From Hyphomicrobiales bacterium (lineage in GTDB: Bacteria; Pseudomonadota; Alphaproteobacteria; Rhizobiales; CAJQND01): a DNA stretch of 63,290 bases. The position numbers were made by a program, and so were the translations under genes. The notes under the pieces were generated by a model, which saw only the letters and a list, made by a program, of their open reading frames with translations, was not told the origin of the DNA and searched no databases. Below, in pieces: positions 42,964 through 51,324 of the stretch (its first letter is position 1; each line of letters begins with the position of its first letter). The stretch lies in contig JANQOW010000101.1 in NCBI GenBank assembly GCA_028285595.1, forward strand, positions 1-63,290, in the 5' to 3' direction.

Positions 42964-43905
42964 ATGGATCGCCGCGTTATCATATTCGATTCCCAAGATA
43001 AGATTGGTATGTTTGCTACGCTTTACTACGCTGTTGCGGCCGCAAAGTACTGTGAGCGCAGGAATTTAATTCCTCTTTTCGTGTCGTCCAACCCGTATTT
43101 GATCGATCAGGATCGTAGTCAAAACTGGGTCGAATATTTCTTTGAATACAATTTTTTTGATGGCGACTATCAAAAGTACTTTAGCTCCGCAGAAGTGGTT
43201 GCGATCAAAGATCGGCGGTCTCTGAATAAATACATGTCAAATTTTGCGTTTATCGACATTCAAAATCGCTTCTCGTCCGTATCTGAGTGTGCCGAGCTTT
43301 TCTTCAAGCACCTCTCCATTAAGCAAGACATCCGCGCCGAAGTTGATGAATTTGCAAATGCGCATATGACGCAAGCTCCGGTGATCGGGATCCATTATCG
43401 CGGTACGGATAAACATTTCGATGAGGCTGATCCTGTGGCTTTTGAGCAGGTCATCCAGTCCGTCACCAAGTATGGTGGACCGGCTCCGAGGATCTTTCTG
43501 GCAACCGATGATGTGGCTTTACCAGGAGCGTTGCGCGAGCGGTTTGGACAGAGCAACGTCATTATGCGCCGTGAACCGAGCGGTCTTAGCCACTATGAAG
43601 ACCTGGGCGACAACTATACCAAAGGGCGGGATGCTTTAATCGATTGCCTGCTCCTGTCACGCTGCGCCTTGCTGGTCAAAACGCCCTCTCAACTTTCGGC
43701 CTGGAGCAAGGTGTTCAATCTGGATTTGAAGCTCGTCTTATTGGGAGAACCTTACAAGAGAAGCCACAATTTCGAACTGTTCGGCAAATGGTATGAGTTT
43801 CATATTCCTCTGAAAAACAAAGGGTATTTTCCCGAGAGCGCGCTCTACAATCCGAAGAAGCGTGCAATGGAACGGAACAGGGTCCTCGAGATCATGTCGA
43901 GGTGA
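42964..43905 (+). CDS. NodZ/FUT8-like fucosyltransferase
   Basis: 313 aa. The segment PVIGIHYRGTDKHFDEADP has the HXRRXDK-type motif (R146 and the D149-K150 end) of alpha-1,6-fucosyltransferases such as NodZ and FUT8, and KTPSQLSAWSKVFNLDLKLVLLGEP near the end matches their peptide. The N-terminal third (IIFDSQDKIGMFATLYYAVAAAKYCERR) is less typical. It likely transfers fucose, or a related GDP-sugar such as GDP-L-galactose made by the nearby epimerase, to a glycan. It is divergent from the PimB-like gene with 182 bases between. Confidence 0.75.
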   Translation: MDRRVIIFDSQDKIGMFATLYYAVAAAKYCERRNLIPLFVSSNPYLIDQDRSQNWVEYFFEYNFFDGDYQKYFSSAEVVAIKDRRSLNKYMSNFAFIDIQNRFSSVSECAELFFKHLSIKQDIRAEVDEFANAHMTQAPVIGIHYRGTDKHFDEADPVAFEQVIQSVTKYGGPAPRIFLATDDVALPGALRERFGQSNVIMRREPSGLSHYEDLGDNYTKGRDALIDCLLLSRCALLVKTPSQLSAWSKVFNLDLKLVLLGEPYKRSHNFELFGKWYEFHIPLKNKGYFPESALYNPKKRAMERNRVLEIMSR

Positions 43906-43915
43906 GGTTCTGCCT

Positions 43916-44299
43916 TCAAGACTTTTGCAGCCGATTAATCCCGGCGGCCAGTGTTAAGCATAAAGCTGCAATCACCAACACAGCCCCTGCTGGCCAGATC
44001 ACACCGAGCACTCCATGATCGCTGCTCTGATGCCAAACCGCGTAGCCGAAGAGCACTGGCAGGGCGACCGCGATGACGGGGAGTTTGCCAAAGAACGTCA
44101 AAAACCGGAACCTCACTCGATCTTGTCCGAGGAACGTGATCCAGATCCCGGCAAAGAGTGAGAAGAAATTGAGAAAAACCGTTATGCCTATGGAGACAAG
44201 CACAAATCCAGCGCAGACCAGCCAAATGCAGAGCCGGGATACCCCTTCCAGTTTAGCCGGAGGCTGGCGACCAAAGCTTGAATAGGTCAATTTCAGCAC
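43916..44299 (-). CDS. Small multi-span membrane protein
   Basis: 127 aa with four hydrophobic spans (LCIWLVCAGFVLVSIGITVFL, LFAGIWITFL, LPVIAVALPVLFGYAVW, VIWPAGAVLVIAALCLTLAAGI). No domain is recognised. It is convergent with the fucosyltransferase gene (10 bases between stops) and divergent from the phosphatidyltransferase gene. It could be an accessory membrane factor of the lipid locus; no evidence. Confidence 0.65.
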   Translation of the reverse strand: MLKLTYSSFGRQPPAKLEGVSRLCIWLVCAGFVLVSIGITVFLNFFSLFAGIWITFLGQDRVRFRFLTFFGKLPVIAVALPVLFGYAVWHQSSDHGVLGVIWPAGAVLVIAALCLTLAAGINRLQKS

Positions 44300-44530
44300 G
44301 TGCGATCTCTCGTTAAGCAGTTTTTCGAACTGGACGCTTTCAAGTTGCTATCCCCCATATTCTGCCAAAACACAAGAGCACCGAACTGTTGCCGTTGCCG
44401 GATAATTTGTTCGCAAGGTGCCCCCACCCGGTGTAGTGTTCGCTCCAATGTTTGCGGCTCGGATCGCCCTCGGGGAAGCGTGGATCTAGCACGGGTCAAT
44501 TGAGTTGCTGTGGCGGTGCCCATAAGAACA

Positions 44531-45280
44531 ATGCTTGAGTTTCTCCAGAACTTTTTCAGGATGGATGATGCCAGTTTCACCTTCATAGGCTGGTACATTG
44601 CTTTGGGCTGCAGCGCATATGTTCTAGGGCTGCTGTACACCAGGACACGCAATCAGCCCGAGCGTGGGGGAACTGGTGAACGTGCAAAAAAGGCCCCAGT
44701 TCAGTTTGCGATCCGCATTGGCGAACGGTTTGTTGCGATCGTTGCGGCAACCGGTGTGACACCTAACCAGATTACCGTGATTGGATTGTTGCTCGTTTGC
44801 ATGAACTGCGCACTGTTTGTGTGGTCTGCCAATGCCTTGTGGTTTGGATCGGGGCTCATTGCGGCTCTTCTTTTCGACAGTTTGGATGGCATTGTTGCGC
44901 GGGCTCAAGGCGCCTCAAGCAAATTCGGTGGGTATCTGGACGCCGTAATTGACCGTTATCAGGAGGTGGCTATCTATCTATCGGTAGGTTGGGTCACCGA
45001 GCTCTGGGTGCTGGTGTTCCTGGTTATGACCGGCTCGTTTTTGACAAGTTACAACAAAGCTCGCGTCGCCTTAGAGGTGTCAACCGACAATAAAACATGG
45101 CCCGATCTTCTGGAGCGCCCCACGCGTCTGTTCATACTCTGCGTTGGGCTGATCGGAGCTCCAATTCTCGATTGGTTCCTCCCAACAGCTTTATGGATGT
45201 TGGTGGTCATGACGCATTTCACGGCACTTCAGCGGTTCGCGCGGGCGAAGTTTGTTCTAGAGCGTGACGCGCGGGGGTGA
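44531..45280 (+). CDS. pgsA: CDP-alcohol phosphatidyltransferase, probably phosphatidylinositol phosphate synthase
   Basis: About 249 aa; ATG 44531 is chosen, with GTG 44510 as a weak alternative. Six hydrophobic spans are visible. The CDP-AP signature D(x2)DG(x2)AR(x8)G(x3)D(x3)D is intact in DSLDGIVARAQG followed by SSKFGGYLDAVIDR. The later TSYNKARVALE and LERPTRLFIL match the KARAE and ERPER blocks of actinobacterial PgsA1 (PIP synthase), which joins CDP-diacylglycerol and inositol 1-phosphate. Its stop overlaps the start of a PgpA-type phosphatase gene by 4 bases. Phosphatidylglycerophosphate synthase is the alternative; the inositol-3-phosphate synthase next door favours PIP. Confidence 0.85.
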   Translation: MLEFLQNFFRMDDASFTFIGWYIALGCSAYVLGLLYTRTRNQPERGGTGERAKKAPVQFAIRIGERFVAIVAATGVTPNQITVIGLLLVCMNCALFVWSANALWFGSGLIAALLFDSLDGIVARAQGASSKFGGYLDAVIDRYQEVAIYLSVGWVTELWVLVFLVMTGSFLTSYNKARVALEVSTDNKTWPDLLERPTRLFILCVGLIGAPILDWFLPTALWMLVVMTHFTALQRFARAKFVLERDARG

Positions 45281-45774
45281 GAGATTTGAGCGCCCCCAAT
45301 CCCGCCCTCAAAGATACGTTACGCTCGCCTCATCTGCTGATCGCCCAGTGCGCTGGGGTGGGGCTGATTCCTCTCGCGCCTGGCACCTGGGGCGCATTGG
45401 CCGGCGTCGGCATGTATGCTGGGTTAAGTTTGTTTGACCCAGCGATAAAGGTTGTTGGCTACGTGGCGATTTTTATCTGTGCCGTGTGGGCTGTCCAACG
45501 GGCAGGAGAAGACCTGGGTGAACATGATCATGGATCCATCGTAATTGACGAAGCGTTGGCGATGTCTCTGGTCCTGGAGATGGCACCATCGACGGCCACC
45601 GGATGGATCGCCGCATTTGCACTGTTTCGTCTGTTTGATATCTGGAAGCCATGGCCGATCGATGTCGTGGACCGGCGGCTCAATAACGCGTTCGGCGTGA
45701 TGCTGGATGACGTGCTGGCGGCTGTGTACGCCGCACTGGTTCTGTTCGTCGCGCACGCCTTAGGTGCTTTGTAG
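45277..45774 (+). CDS. pgpA: PgpA-type lipid phosphatase, possibly PIP phosphatase
   Basis: 165 aa, GTG start within the upstream TGA (GTGA). The family motifs are visible: LIPLAPGTWGALAGVGMY, DHGSIVIDEALAM, FRLFDIWKPWPI and GVMLDDVLAAVYAAL near the end. PgpA removes phosphate from phosphatidylglycerophosphate; in Bacteroides inositol-lipid clusters a PgpA-like protein is thought to act on phosphatidylinositol phosphate. The 4-base overlap with the phosphatidyltransferase gene argues for the same pathway step. Three hydrophobic spans indicate an inner-membrane enzyme. Confidence 0.85.
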   Translation: MRDLSAPNPALKDTLRSPHLLIAQCAGVGLIPLAPGTWGALAGVGMYAGLSLFDPAIKVVGYVAIFICAVWAVQRAGEDLGEHDHGSIVIDEALAMSLVLEMAPSTATGWIAAFALFRLFDIWKPWPIDVVDRRLNNAFGVMLDDVLAAVYAALVLFVAHALGAL

Positions 45775-45790
45775 AGGTGTTTGGATGGCC

Positions 45791-46885
45791 TTAACCGTTT
45801 CCCTCGGTAAAGGCTAACAAACGCTCATAGGCGTCCTCGTCGAGACAGGTTTCGGGGGGTGATTTGAAGAGATAGCCGTTTACCTCGTCAATCGATCCTG
45901 AGAGGTTTCTGTCCAAGGCAATTTTGGCACATCTTATGGCTGTGAGAGCCATGGCGGCCGCATTCGGTGAGTCTTCAACGTCCAATCGCACTTCAATGTT
46001 CACAGGCGCGCCGCCGAACACACGGCCTTCCAAGCGCATGTGCGCCGTTTTTCGATCTTTCAACCACGGCACGTAATCTGATGGACCGATCCGGATATCC
46101 TCGCTGTTAAGCCGTTCTTTGAGAACGCTCTGGACGGCCTCTGTCTTTGATTGGCGTTTTGATGTCAGCCGTTCGTCATTCATCATATTGAGGAAGTCTG
46201 TATTGCCGCCCACATTCAATTGGTAGGAACGGTCCAGCTTGGCGCCGCGCATGTCAAACAGACGCGAAATGGCCCGTTGAACGATGGTGGCTCCAATCTG
46301 CGCCTTGAAATCATCTCCGAGGATCGGCAGACCGGATGTGCGGAACCGTTCTCGCCAACTCTCGTTACCAGCCAAGAACACCGGTATCGCATTGATGAAC
46401 GCAGCACCGGAGCGCAGTGAGCATTGGGCGTAGAACTCACTCGCCTCTTGCGAGCCCACCGGAAGAAAATTGATGATCACGTTTGTCTTGCTATCCTGGA
46501 GCTGGCGCACAACGTCGTCTTCGGAAGGCTCAGGCTCATCGCTGACTCTGAAGGCGTTTGGAGCTGGAGCGTCCGCCATATTGCTGGCAACACCGTCGAG
46601 GGTCTTGCCGCGGATCACTGCGACGTCCTTGCCAGGAATCTGGGGCCAAAACTTCTCTGTGCAATTGGGTTCGCAAAACACCGCCTCGCTGATATCCCGC
46701 CCCACTTTGCGGGTGTCTACGTCGAACGCACAAGACACCTCAATGTCTCTCGGTGTATAGCCGCCGAGGCTGTCAAAAGGTAACCCGACCGCTTCGTTGC
46801 GCAATGTGCGGAAATATTCTAGACCCTGGACCAGAGAACTTGCGCAGTTACCAACCCCAACTATACCAACCCGAATTGGCTCCAT
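45791..46885 (-). CDS. ino1: Inositol-3-phosphate synthase, actinobacterial type
   Basis: 364 aa cytoplasmic NAD enzyme that turns glucose 6-phosphate into 1D-myo-inositol 3-phosphate, the head-group precursor. The N-terminus VGIVGVGNCASSLVQGLEYF, then SCAFDVDTRKVGRDISEAVF, IRGKTLDGV, NFLPVGSQEASEFYAQCSL, FINAIPVFLA, LPILGDDFKAQIGATI, LNVGGNTDFLNMMNDERL and IGPSDYVPWLKDRKTAHMRLEGRVFG match Mycobacterium Ino1 as I recall it, along the full length, rather than eukaryotic MIPS. Stop is 17 bases from the convergent pgpA stop. Such a gene is unusual in Alphaproteobacteria and suggests transfer. Confidence 0.92.
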   Translation of the reverse strand: MEPIRVGIVGVGNCASSLVQGLEYFRTLRNEAVGLPFDSLGGYTPRDIEVSCAFDVDTRKVGRDISEAVFCEPNCTEKFWPQIPGKDVAVIRGKTLDGVASNMADAPAPNAFRVSDEPEPSEDDVVRQLQDSKTNVIINFLPVGSQEASEFYAQCSLRSGAAFINAIPVFLAGNESWRERFRTSGLPILGDDFKAQIGATIVQRAISRLFDMRGAKLDRSYQLNVGGNTDFLNMMNDERLTSKRQSKTEAVQSVLKERLNSEDIRIGPSDYVPWLKDRKTAHMRLEGRVFGGAPVNIEVRLDVEDSPNAAAMALTAIRCAKIALDRNLSGSIDEVNGYLFKSPPETCLDEDAYERLLAFTEGNG

Positions 46886-47130
46886 TTCGCTATCAGCCTT
46901 TGTTCGTTACTATTGATCATCCGGCCCTGACCTTTTCCAAACCTGTACCTGACTGGCTCGGTTTGGCAAGGGCAGGAGCGACAAATGTATGCCGAGCGGA
47001 CAGTTGGTGAGTTTCAGACGCGAGATGACAGGCAGTGAAACGACGAAGGCCGAGTATCAACGCCCGTTGGGGATTTTGCGACTGTTACTGCGCTTCTGGT
47101 CGGTGGACCTGAGGTCTTGAAGCTTAACCC
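46886..47130. other. Divergent region between inositol-phosphate synthase and acyltransferase genes
   Basis: I saw no clear RNA gene or strong palindrome. A possible 43-codon frame (46989-47120) exists but is not convincing. It should contain both promoters. Confidence 0.4.
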
Positions 47131-47850
47131 ATGCTGTATGTCCGGTCTTTGAGCTTCCACTGTGCAGTATTGCTAACCGGTGCCGTGTTCGTGCTTCTCT
47201 TTTGGCCAGCGGTCTTTGCGCCCCGCCGGATCGGTGTTTTGATCATAAAGCGCTACCTAAAGATCATGCTGTGGCAGCTGAGAGTGATTTGCGGTTTGTC
47301 CTATGAGGTCCGTGGGATCGAACACCTGCCTGATGGTGGTTTCATCTGCGCCTGTAATCACCAGTCAGCATGGGAAACGTTCAGTCTCATGGTCCTGCTA
47401 AATGACCCGGCTCTGATATTGAAAAAAGAGCTGCGCTGGATCCCTGGCCTTGGTTTGATTGTAATGAAAACGGAGCAGATTTGGGTCGACCGAGCGGGTA
47501 GCTTGAGCTCGACAGAGCGGATGTTGAATACAGCAGAAAAGGTGTGCAAGGCGGGCAGGCCTGTGGTGATTTTCCCAGAAGGAACGCGAGTGCCGGTGAA
47601 CGGCCAGGAACCCTATAAACCTGGTGTCTTCATGCTTTACAAACGTCTGGGTGTCGCGTGCGTGCCGGCCGCTGTGAACTCAGGTTTTTTTTGGCCCCGG
47701 AAGAGCTGGGTGAAGCATCCTGGCAAGATCACCATTGAGTTTTTAGAACCTATCGAACCTGGTCGAGGCAAGGATCAGTTTTTCGGAGATTTGGAAGGCT
47801 CTCTTCGAGTAGGTGTTAAGCGTCTAGCCATTGAGGTTAGCCCTGCTTGA
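47131..47850 (+). CDS. plsC: 1-Acylglycerol-3-phosphate acyltransferase, PlsC type
   Basis: 239 aa with an N-terminal membrane span. The acyltransferase motif I is CACNHQSAWETF, where Glu replaces the usual Asp of HX4D; motif III is FPEGTRVPV. It should add an acyl chain to lysophosphatidic acid or another lipid acceptor. A second plsC beside an inositol-lipid gene set suggests either supply of phosphatidic acid or acylation of a glycolipid (like PatA in actinobacteria). It is divergent from the inositol-phosphate synthase gene; 245 bases lie between. Confidence 0.85.
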   Translation: MLYVRSLSFHCAVLLTGAVFVLLFWPAVFAPRRIGVLIIKRYLKIMLWQLRVICGLSYEVRGIEHLPDGGFICACNHQSAWETFSLMVLLNDPALILKKELRWIPGLGLIVMKTEQIWVDRAGSLSSTERMLNTAEKVCKAGRPVVIFPEGTRVPVNGQEPYKPGVFMLYKRLGVACVPAAVNSGFFWPRKSWVKHPGKITIEFLEPIEPGRGKDQFFGDLEGSLRVGVKRLAIEVSPA

Positions 47851-48012
47851 AACGAATCCCAATTCTGCACTCTGGCTAATGCAACACACTGAAGTGTCTT
47901 TGGAATCCAAGTGACTGACACGTGAAGCCTTGTAAATAATTGAAGATTTGTCTGTTGCTTTCGTGATAAGTACCGGTGCTGACAGCAATTTTTGACGTGT
48001 GGCTAACTAAGA

Positions 48013-48300
48013 ATGACTGTTACGACTGCCCAAACAGCCTCCGATTTGTCCAAACTGAAGAGCAAGATTCTTGAGATCGTGGCCACTGAAGGCTCGATCG
48101 AGGTGGAGCGTCTCAAACCCGATGCAAAGCTGGCAGATATTGAGTTCGTGTCCTCCGACATGATCATGGTCCTCATGGCTTTGGAGGATGAGTTTGACGT
48201 CTATATTCCCGTTGACGATTCCCTGTCTGAGGCGGAAACCGTTGACGAGTTGATCGGTAGTCTGGCAGCGCACGTCCAATCTCAGAAAGAAACGAAGTAA
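48013..48300 (+). CDS. Acyl carrier protein
   Basis: 95 aa acidic helical protein. The segment KLADIEFVSSDMIMVLMALEDEF is the ACP helix II region; the phosphopantetheine Ser is Ser47 or Ser48, with the usual D before it replaced by Ser (DSL becomes SSD). The remainder VDDSLSEAETVDELIGSLAAHV matches ACP helix III. It is not the housekeeping ACP in look. It is followed 3 bases later by a ketosynthase, so the pair works in a dedicated acyl synthesis. Confidence 0.85.
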   Translation: MTVTTAQTASDLSKLKSKILEIVATEGSIEVERLKPDAKLADIEFVSSDMIMVLMALEDEFDVYIPVDDSLSEAETVDELIGSLAAHVQSQKETK

Positions 48301-48303
48301 GCT

Positions 48304-49512
48304 TTGCGCTCCGTCGTTGTGACAGGAATGGGTTGTGTGACAGCCGCCGGACTTGGAGTTGACAAGCTCTGGACGGCGGCCGTTGAGGGCCAAAGCCAGG
48401 TCAAGACACTAGAGTTCGAGCGTTCCTACAAGCAGCGTGTCACCCAGGCCGCCTATCTCAGTGAGTTTGATCCGTCGTCGATGATTGATGATGACGTGAT
48501 GCGCTACTGTGATCGGTTCACACAGTTCGCCTTGGTTGCAACGGATGAAGCTGTGTGCAAGGCGGGGCTCGAGACCCACCAACCTTTCGGCAGCCGCACC
48601 GCTGTGATCATAGGGTCTGGGATTGGTGGTGCCTGCTCTAACGACGACGCGCACCACAACTTCTATGTCACCCGTGAACGCGAGGAGGCCATGACCGTAC
48701 CGCGGGTCATGCCCAATGCTGCCACGTCGCAGGTTTGCATCAAATATGGGTGTACGGGCCCTTCATTCGCGATTTCGAGCGCCTGTTCTTCTGCCGCCCA
48801 GTCGATCGGTGTCGGCTTTCAGATGGTACAATCCGGAATGGTCGACCGAGCAATCGTGGGCGGTAGTGAGGCGTTGCTCACGCCCTCTGTGTTCCGCGCA
48901 TGGGAGGTGATGAGAGTATTGACCCCTGAACTCTGCAGGCCGTTCTCCAAGCACAGGACCGGGATGGTTCTGGGAGAAGGTGCGGCGTCCTTTGTGATCG
49001 AAACAAAAGAGGCAGCATTGCAACGGGGCGCCGACATTCTCTGCGAACTTGTGGGATACGGAACAACAACTGATGCCTATGACATCATCAGGCCCCTCAG
49101 CGAGGGCCAGGTGACGTGCATGCAGCAGGCGCTGGAGGGCGCGGGGATCTTGCCGCATCAAGTCGGATACATCAACGCGCACGGTACCGGTACCGTACTG
49201 AACGATATTGCGGAGACGGAAGCCATACGAGAGGTTTTTGGAGCACACGCCGATAACCTGCCGGTTTCATCCACAAAGCCCATCCACGGTCACACCTTGG
49301 GTGCTGCCGGTGGTTTGGAGCTCGCGATAACGATCAAGACGCTGATAGAAGGCACGGTGCCTCCGACCATCAATTGGAAAGAAGCAGATCCCAGATGTGA
49401 ATTGGATATGGTGCCGAACGCCGCAAGACCTGCCGAAGTGGAGTTCGCCCTTTCGAATTCATTCGCGTTTGGTGGGATAAACGCCGCGCTGGTTGTAAAG
49501 AAAGCGGATTGA
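48304..49512 (+). CDS. Beta-ketoacyl-ACP synthase, FabF-like
   Basis: 402 aa condensing enzyme with a TTG start 3 bases after the ACP gene. The catalytic triad is complete: Cys161 in ISSACSSAA, His293 in NAHGTGT and His330 in IHGHTLGAAGG. The start VVVTGMGCVTAAGLG is typical of FabF/FabB. It elongates an acyl chain on the partner ACP. As a pair with ACP next to plsC, it may make an unusual acyl chain for a lipid or secondary metabolite. A housekeeping fabF is unlikely since no other fab gene is here. Confidence 0.9.
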   Translation: MRSVVVTGMGCVTAAGLGVDKLWTAAVEGQSQVKTLEFERSYKQRVTQAAYLSEFDPSSMIDDDVMRYCDRFTQFALVATDEAVCKAGLETHQPFGSRTAVIIGSGIGGACSNDDAHHNFYVTREREEAMTVPRVMPNAATSQVCIKYGCTGPSFAISSACSSAAQSIGVGFQMVQSGMVDRAIVGGSEALLTPSVFRAWEVMRVLTPELCRPFSKHRTGMVLGEGAASFVIETKEAALQRGADILCELVGYGTTTDAYDIIRPLSEGQVTCMQQALEGAGILPHQVGYINAHGTGTVLNDIAETEAIREVFGAHADNLPVSSTKPIHGHTLGAAGGLELAITIKTLIEGTVPPTINWKEADPRCELDMVPNAARPAEVEFALSNSFAFGGINAALVVKKAD

Positions 49513-49597
49513 TGTAGCTTGAGTTTTCCTGGCTTATCAAACTACCCTCAAGGATGGTATGAAGGAGTCGTTGTGGTCCCAGGCGGAGGGAACAAGC

Positions 49598-50320
49598 ATG
49601 CGTCCAGGAATTTTCTATGACACGGTGCGTTTTTATGCCGAAGGGGTCAAAATCGTCGAAAGCCACGGTCTAGCCCTGGAATTGGGCGACGATTTTGACG
49701 AGTTTGCCCGTATATGCGGCAAGTTAAAGGGGCGCGTTTCGGAGCATTTCGATCCCCGTTACATGGATTTGCTGTCGGAACGGGCTATTTGGATGGCGTG
49801 TTACAACGGCAAAGGTAAGGTTGTCGCCGTGCAGGCGATCCGGTGTGATGACCTTGGATCTGCTACGCTTGAAAGATTTCTGGAGAGCCAACTCCCGCGG
49901 ATAAACGGCGGCGTTCCTAAAATTGTATCGCCTGGGCCAAGGCGGATCAGTGGGCGTGTCGTGTACCACGGTGAGTTGTTCTTATCAGAAAACATTCGCG
50001 AAACTCAGCTTGGCCCGTGCCTCATTCGACTGGCCCAGGCTGAGGCCATGCTGCGCTGGCAACCGGCGGCGATCTATGGGCTCACCAACAAAGAGCTCGT
50101 TTTGAAAGGCTTCAATATGCGCAAGGCATATGCGCATGGTCATCCGCACGCCATAGAGTGGGAAGAGTTGCCGCCAGGATACAATCCAACCTACTTCCTT
50201 ATCTGGAATGAATGGGAAGATCTGGAGTGGATGGTTCGGGCAGGGCACGAAGCTTACGTTGCAGGTCTAGGAAAACAACAAAAGCCGGAAGTTGTGCGTC
50301 TTGCTCAACAGGCAGGATAA
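49598..50320 (+). CDS. Unknown protein, possibly GNAT-like acyltransferase
   Basis: 240 aa from ATG 49598 behind GGAGGGA (an earlier ATG at 49559 is also in frame). No signal peptide. The segment GELFLSENIRETQLGPCLIRLAQAEAMLRWQPAAIYGLTNKELVLKGFNMRKAYAHGHPHA looks like the C-terminal half of an acyltransferase of the GNAT type, but I cannot fix a family. It follows the ketosynthase gene by 85 bases, so it may use the acyl-ACP product. Its 3' end overlaps an opposing gene by 122 bases, which is unusual. Confidence 0.6.
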   Translation: MRPGIFYDTVRFYAEGVKIVESHGLALELGDDFDEFARICGKLKGRVSEHFDPRYMDLLSERAIWMACYNGKGKVVAVQAIRCDDLGSATLERFLESQLPRINGGVPKIVSPGPRRISGRVVYHGELFLSENIRETQLGPCLIRLAQAEAMLRWQPAAIYGLTNKELVLKGFNMRKAYAHGHPHAIEWEELPPGYNPTYFLIWNEWEDLEWMVRAGHEAYVAGLGKQQKPEVVRLAQQAG

Positions 50321-50690
50321 GCCGTTCATACTGCAACCACCACCCACAGGTTTCCGCCACGATCAGATCTCTGGCCGGCTGGTTGGTGGAAGATACTTCG
50401 GCGTAGCGTGAGGCCACGCTTCTTCCGAATCTCTGATCAGGTAGTCCACGGGTGCCGACAGCGGAATCGGCGAACTGCCGGCCGAAATACTGCGCTGCCA
50501 GGCTCCGGCTGCCTATGAAAGAGTAGGGCGGATTTGACGTTCCGTCATCTGTGAACACTTGAATATGGCTGCAACAATTCGGCCCCATAAACGAGCTCAC
50601 AGCAGCACCGCGAAAATGGTATCGATCAAGCGCCCGGTCCAACAACGCCCCTCTGGGTGCGCTCAAGGGAACGCGTTCAATCTTAGCCAT
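50199..50690 (-). CDS. PAS_5-like domain protein
   Basis: 163 aa. The segment FIGSRSLAAQYFGRQFADSAVGTRGLPDQRFGRSVASRYAEVSSTNQPARD followed by YERLILPV matches PAS_5-type proteins common in Alphaproteobacteria, whose typical run is 'LxGTxxxxxFGRxxTGxxL...YxxVxxTxxPAxxxG...YERLxLPL'. It may sense a small ligand. The final 35 residues beyond the usual end overlap the opposing gene and may be a read-through after loss of an older stop. It overlaps the next gene upstream by 8 bases. Confidence 0.6.
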   Translation of the reverse strand: MAKIERVPLSAPRGALLDRALDRYHFRGAAVSSFMGPNCCSHIQVFTDDGTSNPPYSFIGSRSLAAQYFGRQFADSAVGTRGLPDQRFGRSVASRYAEVSSTNQPARDLIVAETCGWWLQYERLILPVEQDAQLPAFVVFLDLQRKLRALPEPSTPDLPIHSR

Positions 50691-51168
50691 TGTTCCGGCC
50701 GCCGTTAATCACCTTAAATGCGAGTTCAATCGACTCTGCGTTACGGCGCTCTTGTTCAAGCTCAAGGTTTTTTCGAGCGAGCGTCAGCAGAAATGAAAAC
50801 AAGAAATCCAGATCGGTTTCGTTGAGGTCCTCGATCCGTTGACCAGGGAAACGGTCGTTCATCATTCCATCGCAGAAAGTTTGAACGTTCCCAATTTCAC
50901 ACAACACTTTGATGCAGCCGCACAAGTGTTCTCTCGGCACTTCTTTGGACAGTGCAAGCAGAGTGATGATGCGTTCTTTCACACTTTCTTTCATAGCGTC
51001 CCCAATGACAGCCCGGAAGCTCAGCGTGTCACATAATCTGGAAGCGTACAACATGCGAAAGCTGTTGATCATGTTTCCGGATTCGATCTCAACAGGCTGA
51101 TCTGGGCAGGATAAGAGCCTCTCGCTCACTCTTGCGGCTTTCACGGCGTTCCTGAAAATGGCGGGCAC
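50683..51168 (-). CDS. Unknown helical protein, coupled to the PAS_5-like gene
   Basis: 161 aa, apparent GTG start. No domain is recognised. It is largely helical with charged segments (SVKERIITLLALSKEVPREHLCGCIKVLCEIGNV, DLNETDLDFLFSFLLTLARKNLELEQERRNAES), ending in a coiled stretch. The 8-base overlap with the PAS_5-like gene indicates one transcript. The first 30 residues look less conserved, so a start further in (an ATG at the MINSFRML segment) is possible. Confidence 0.5.
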   Translation of the reverse strand: MPAIFRNAVKAARVSERLLSCPDQPVEIESGNMINSFRMLYASRLCDTLSFRAVIGDAMKESVKERIITLLALSKEVPREHLCGCIKVLCEIGNVQTFCDGMMNDRFPGQRIEDLNETDLDFLFSFLLTLARKNLELEQERRNAESIELAFKVINGGRNNG

Positions 51169-51324
51169 TGCGTCTCGTTTAAGCCCCTAGCCGAACCAAA
51201 GGTCCGCTTCTTCAGGCTAAGTTTGTTTGATAGCTTGATGCACTCTGTCCTTCCTTAGGTGTGTCCGTGGGACTAGGGTTGGACCTTCAACATCCGTGCA
51301 AACAGTTTTGCGGAGCACCAAACG

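Noticed and set aside
46989-47120. Possible 43-codon frame between ino1 and plsC
   Set aside because: An AGGAG lies upstream, but no homologue is recognised and the region should hold two promoters.
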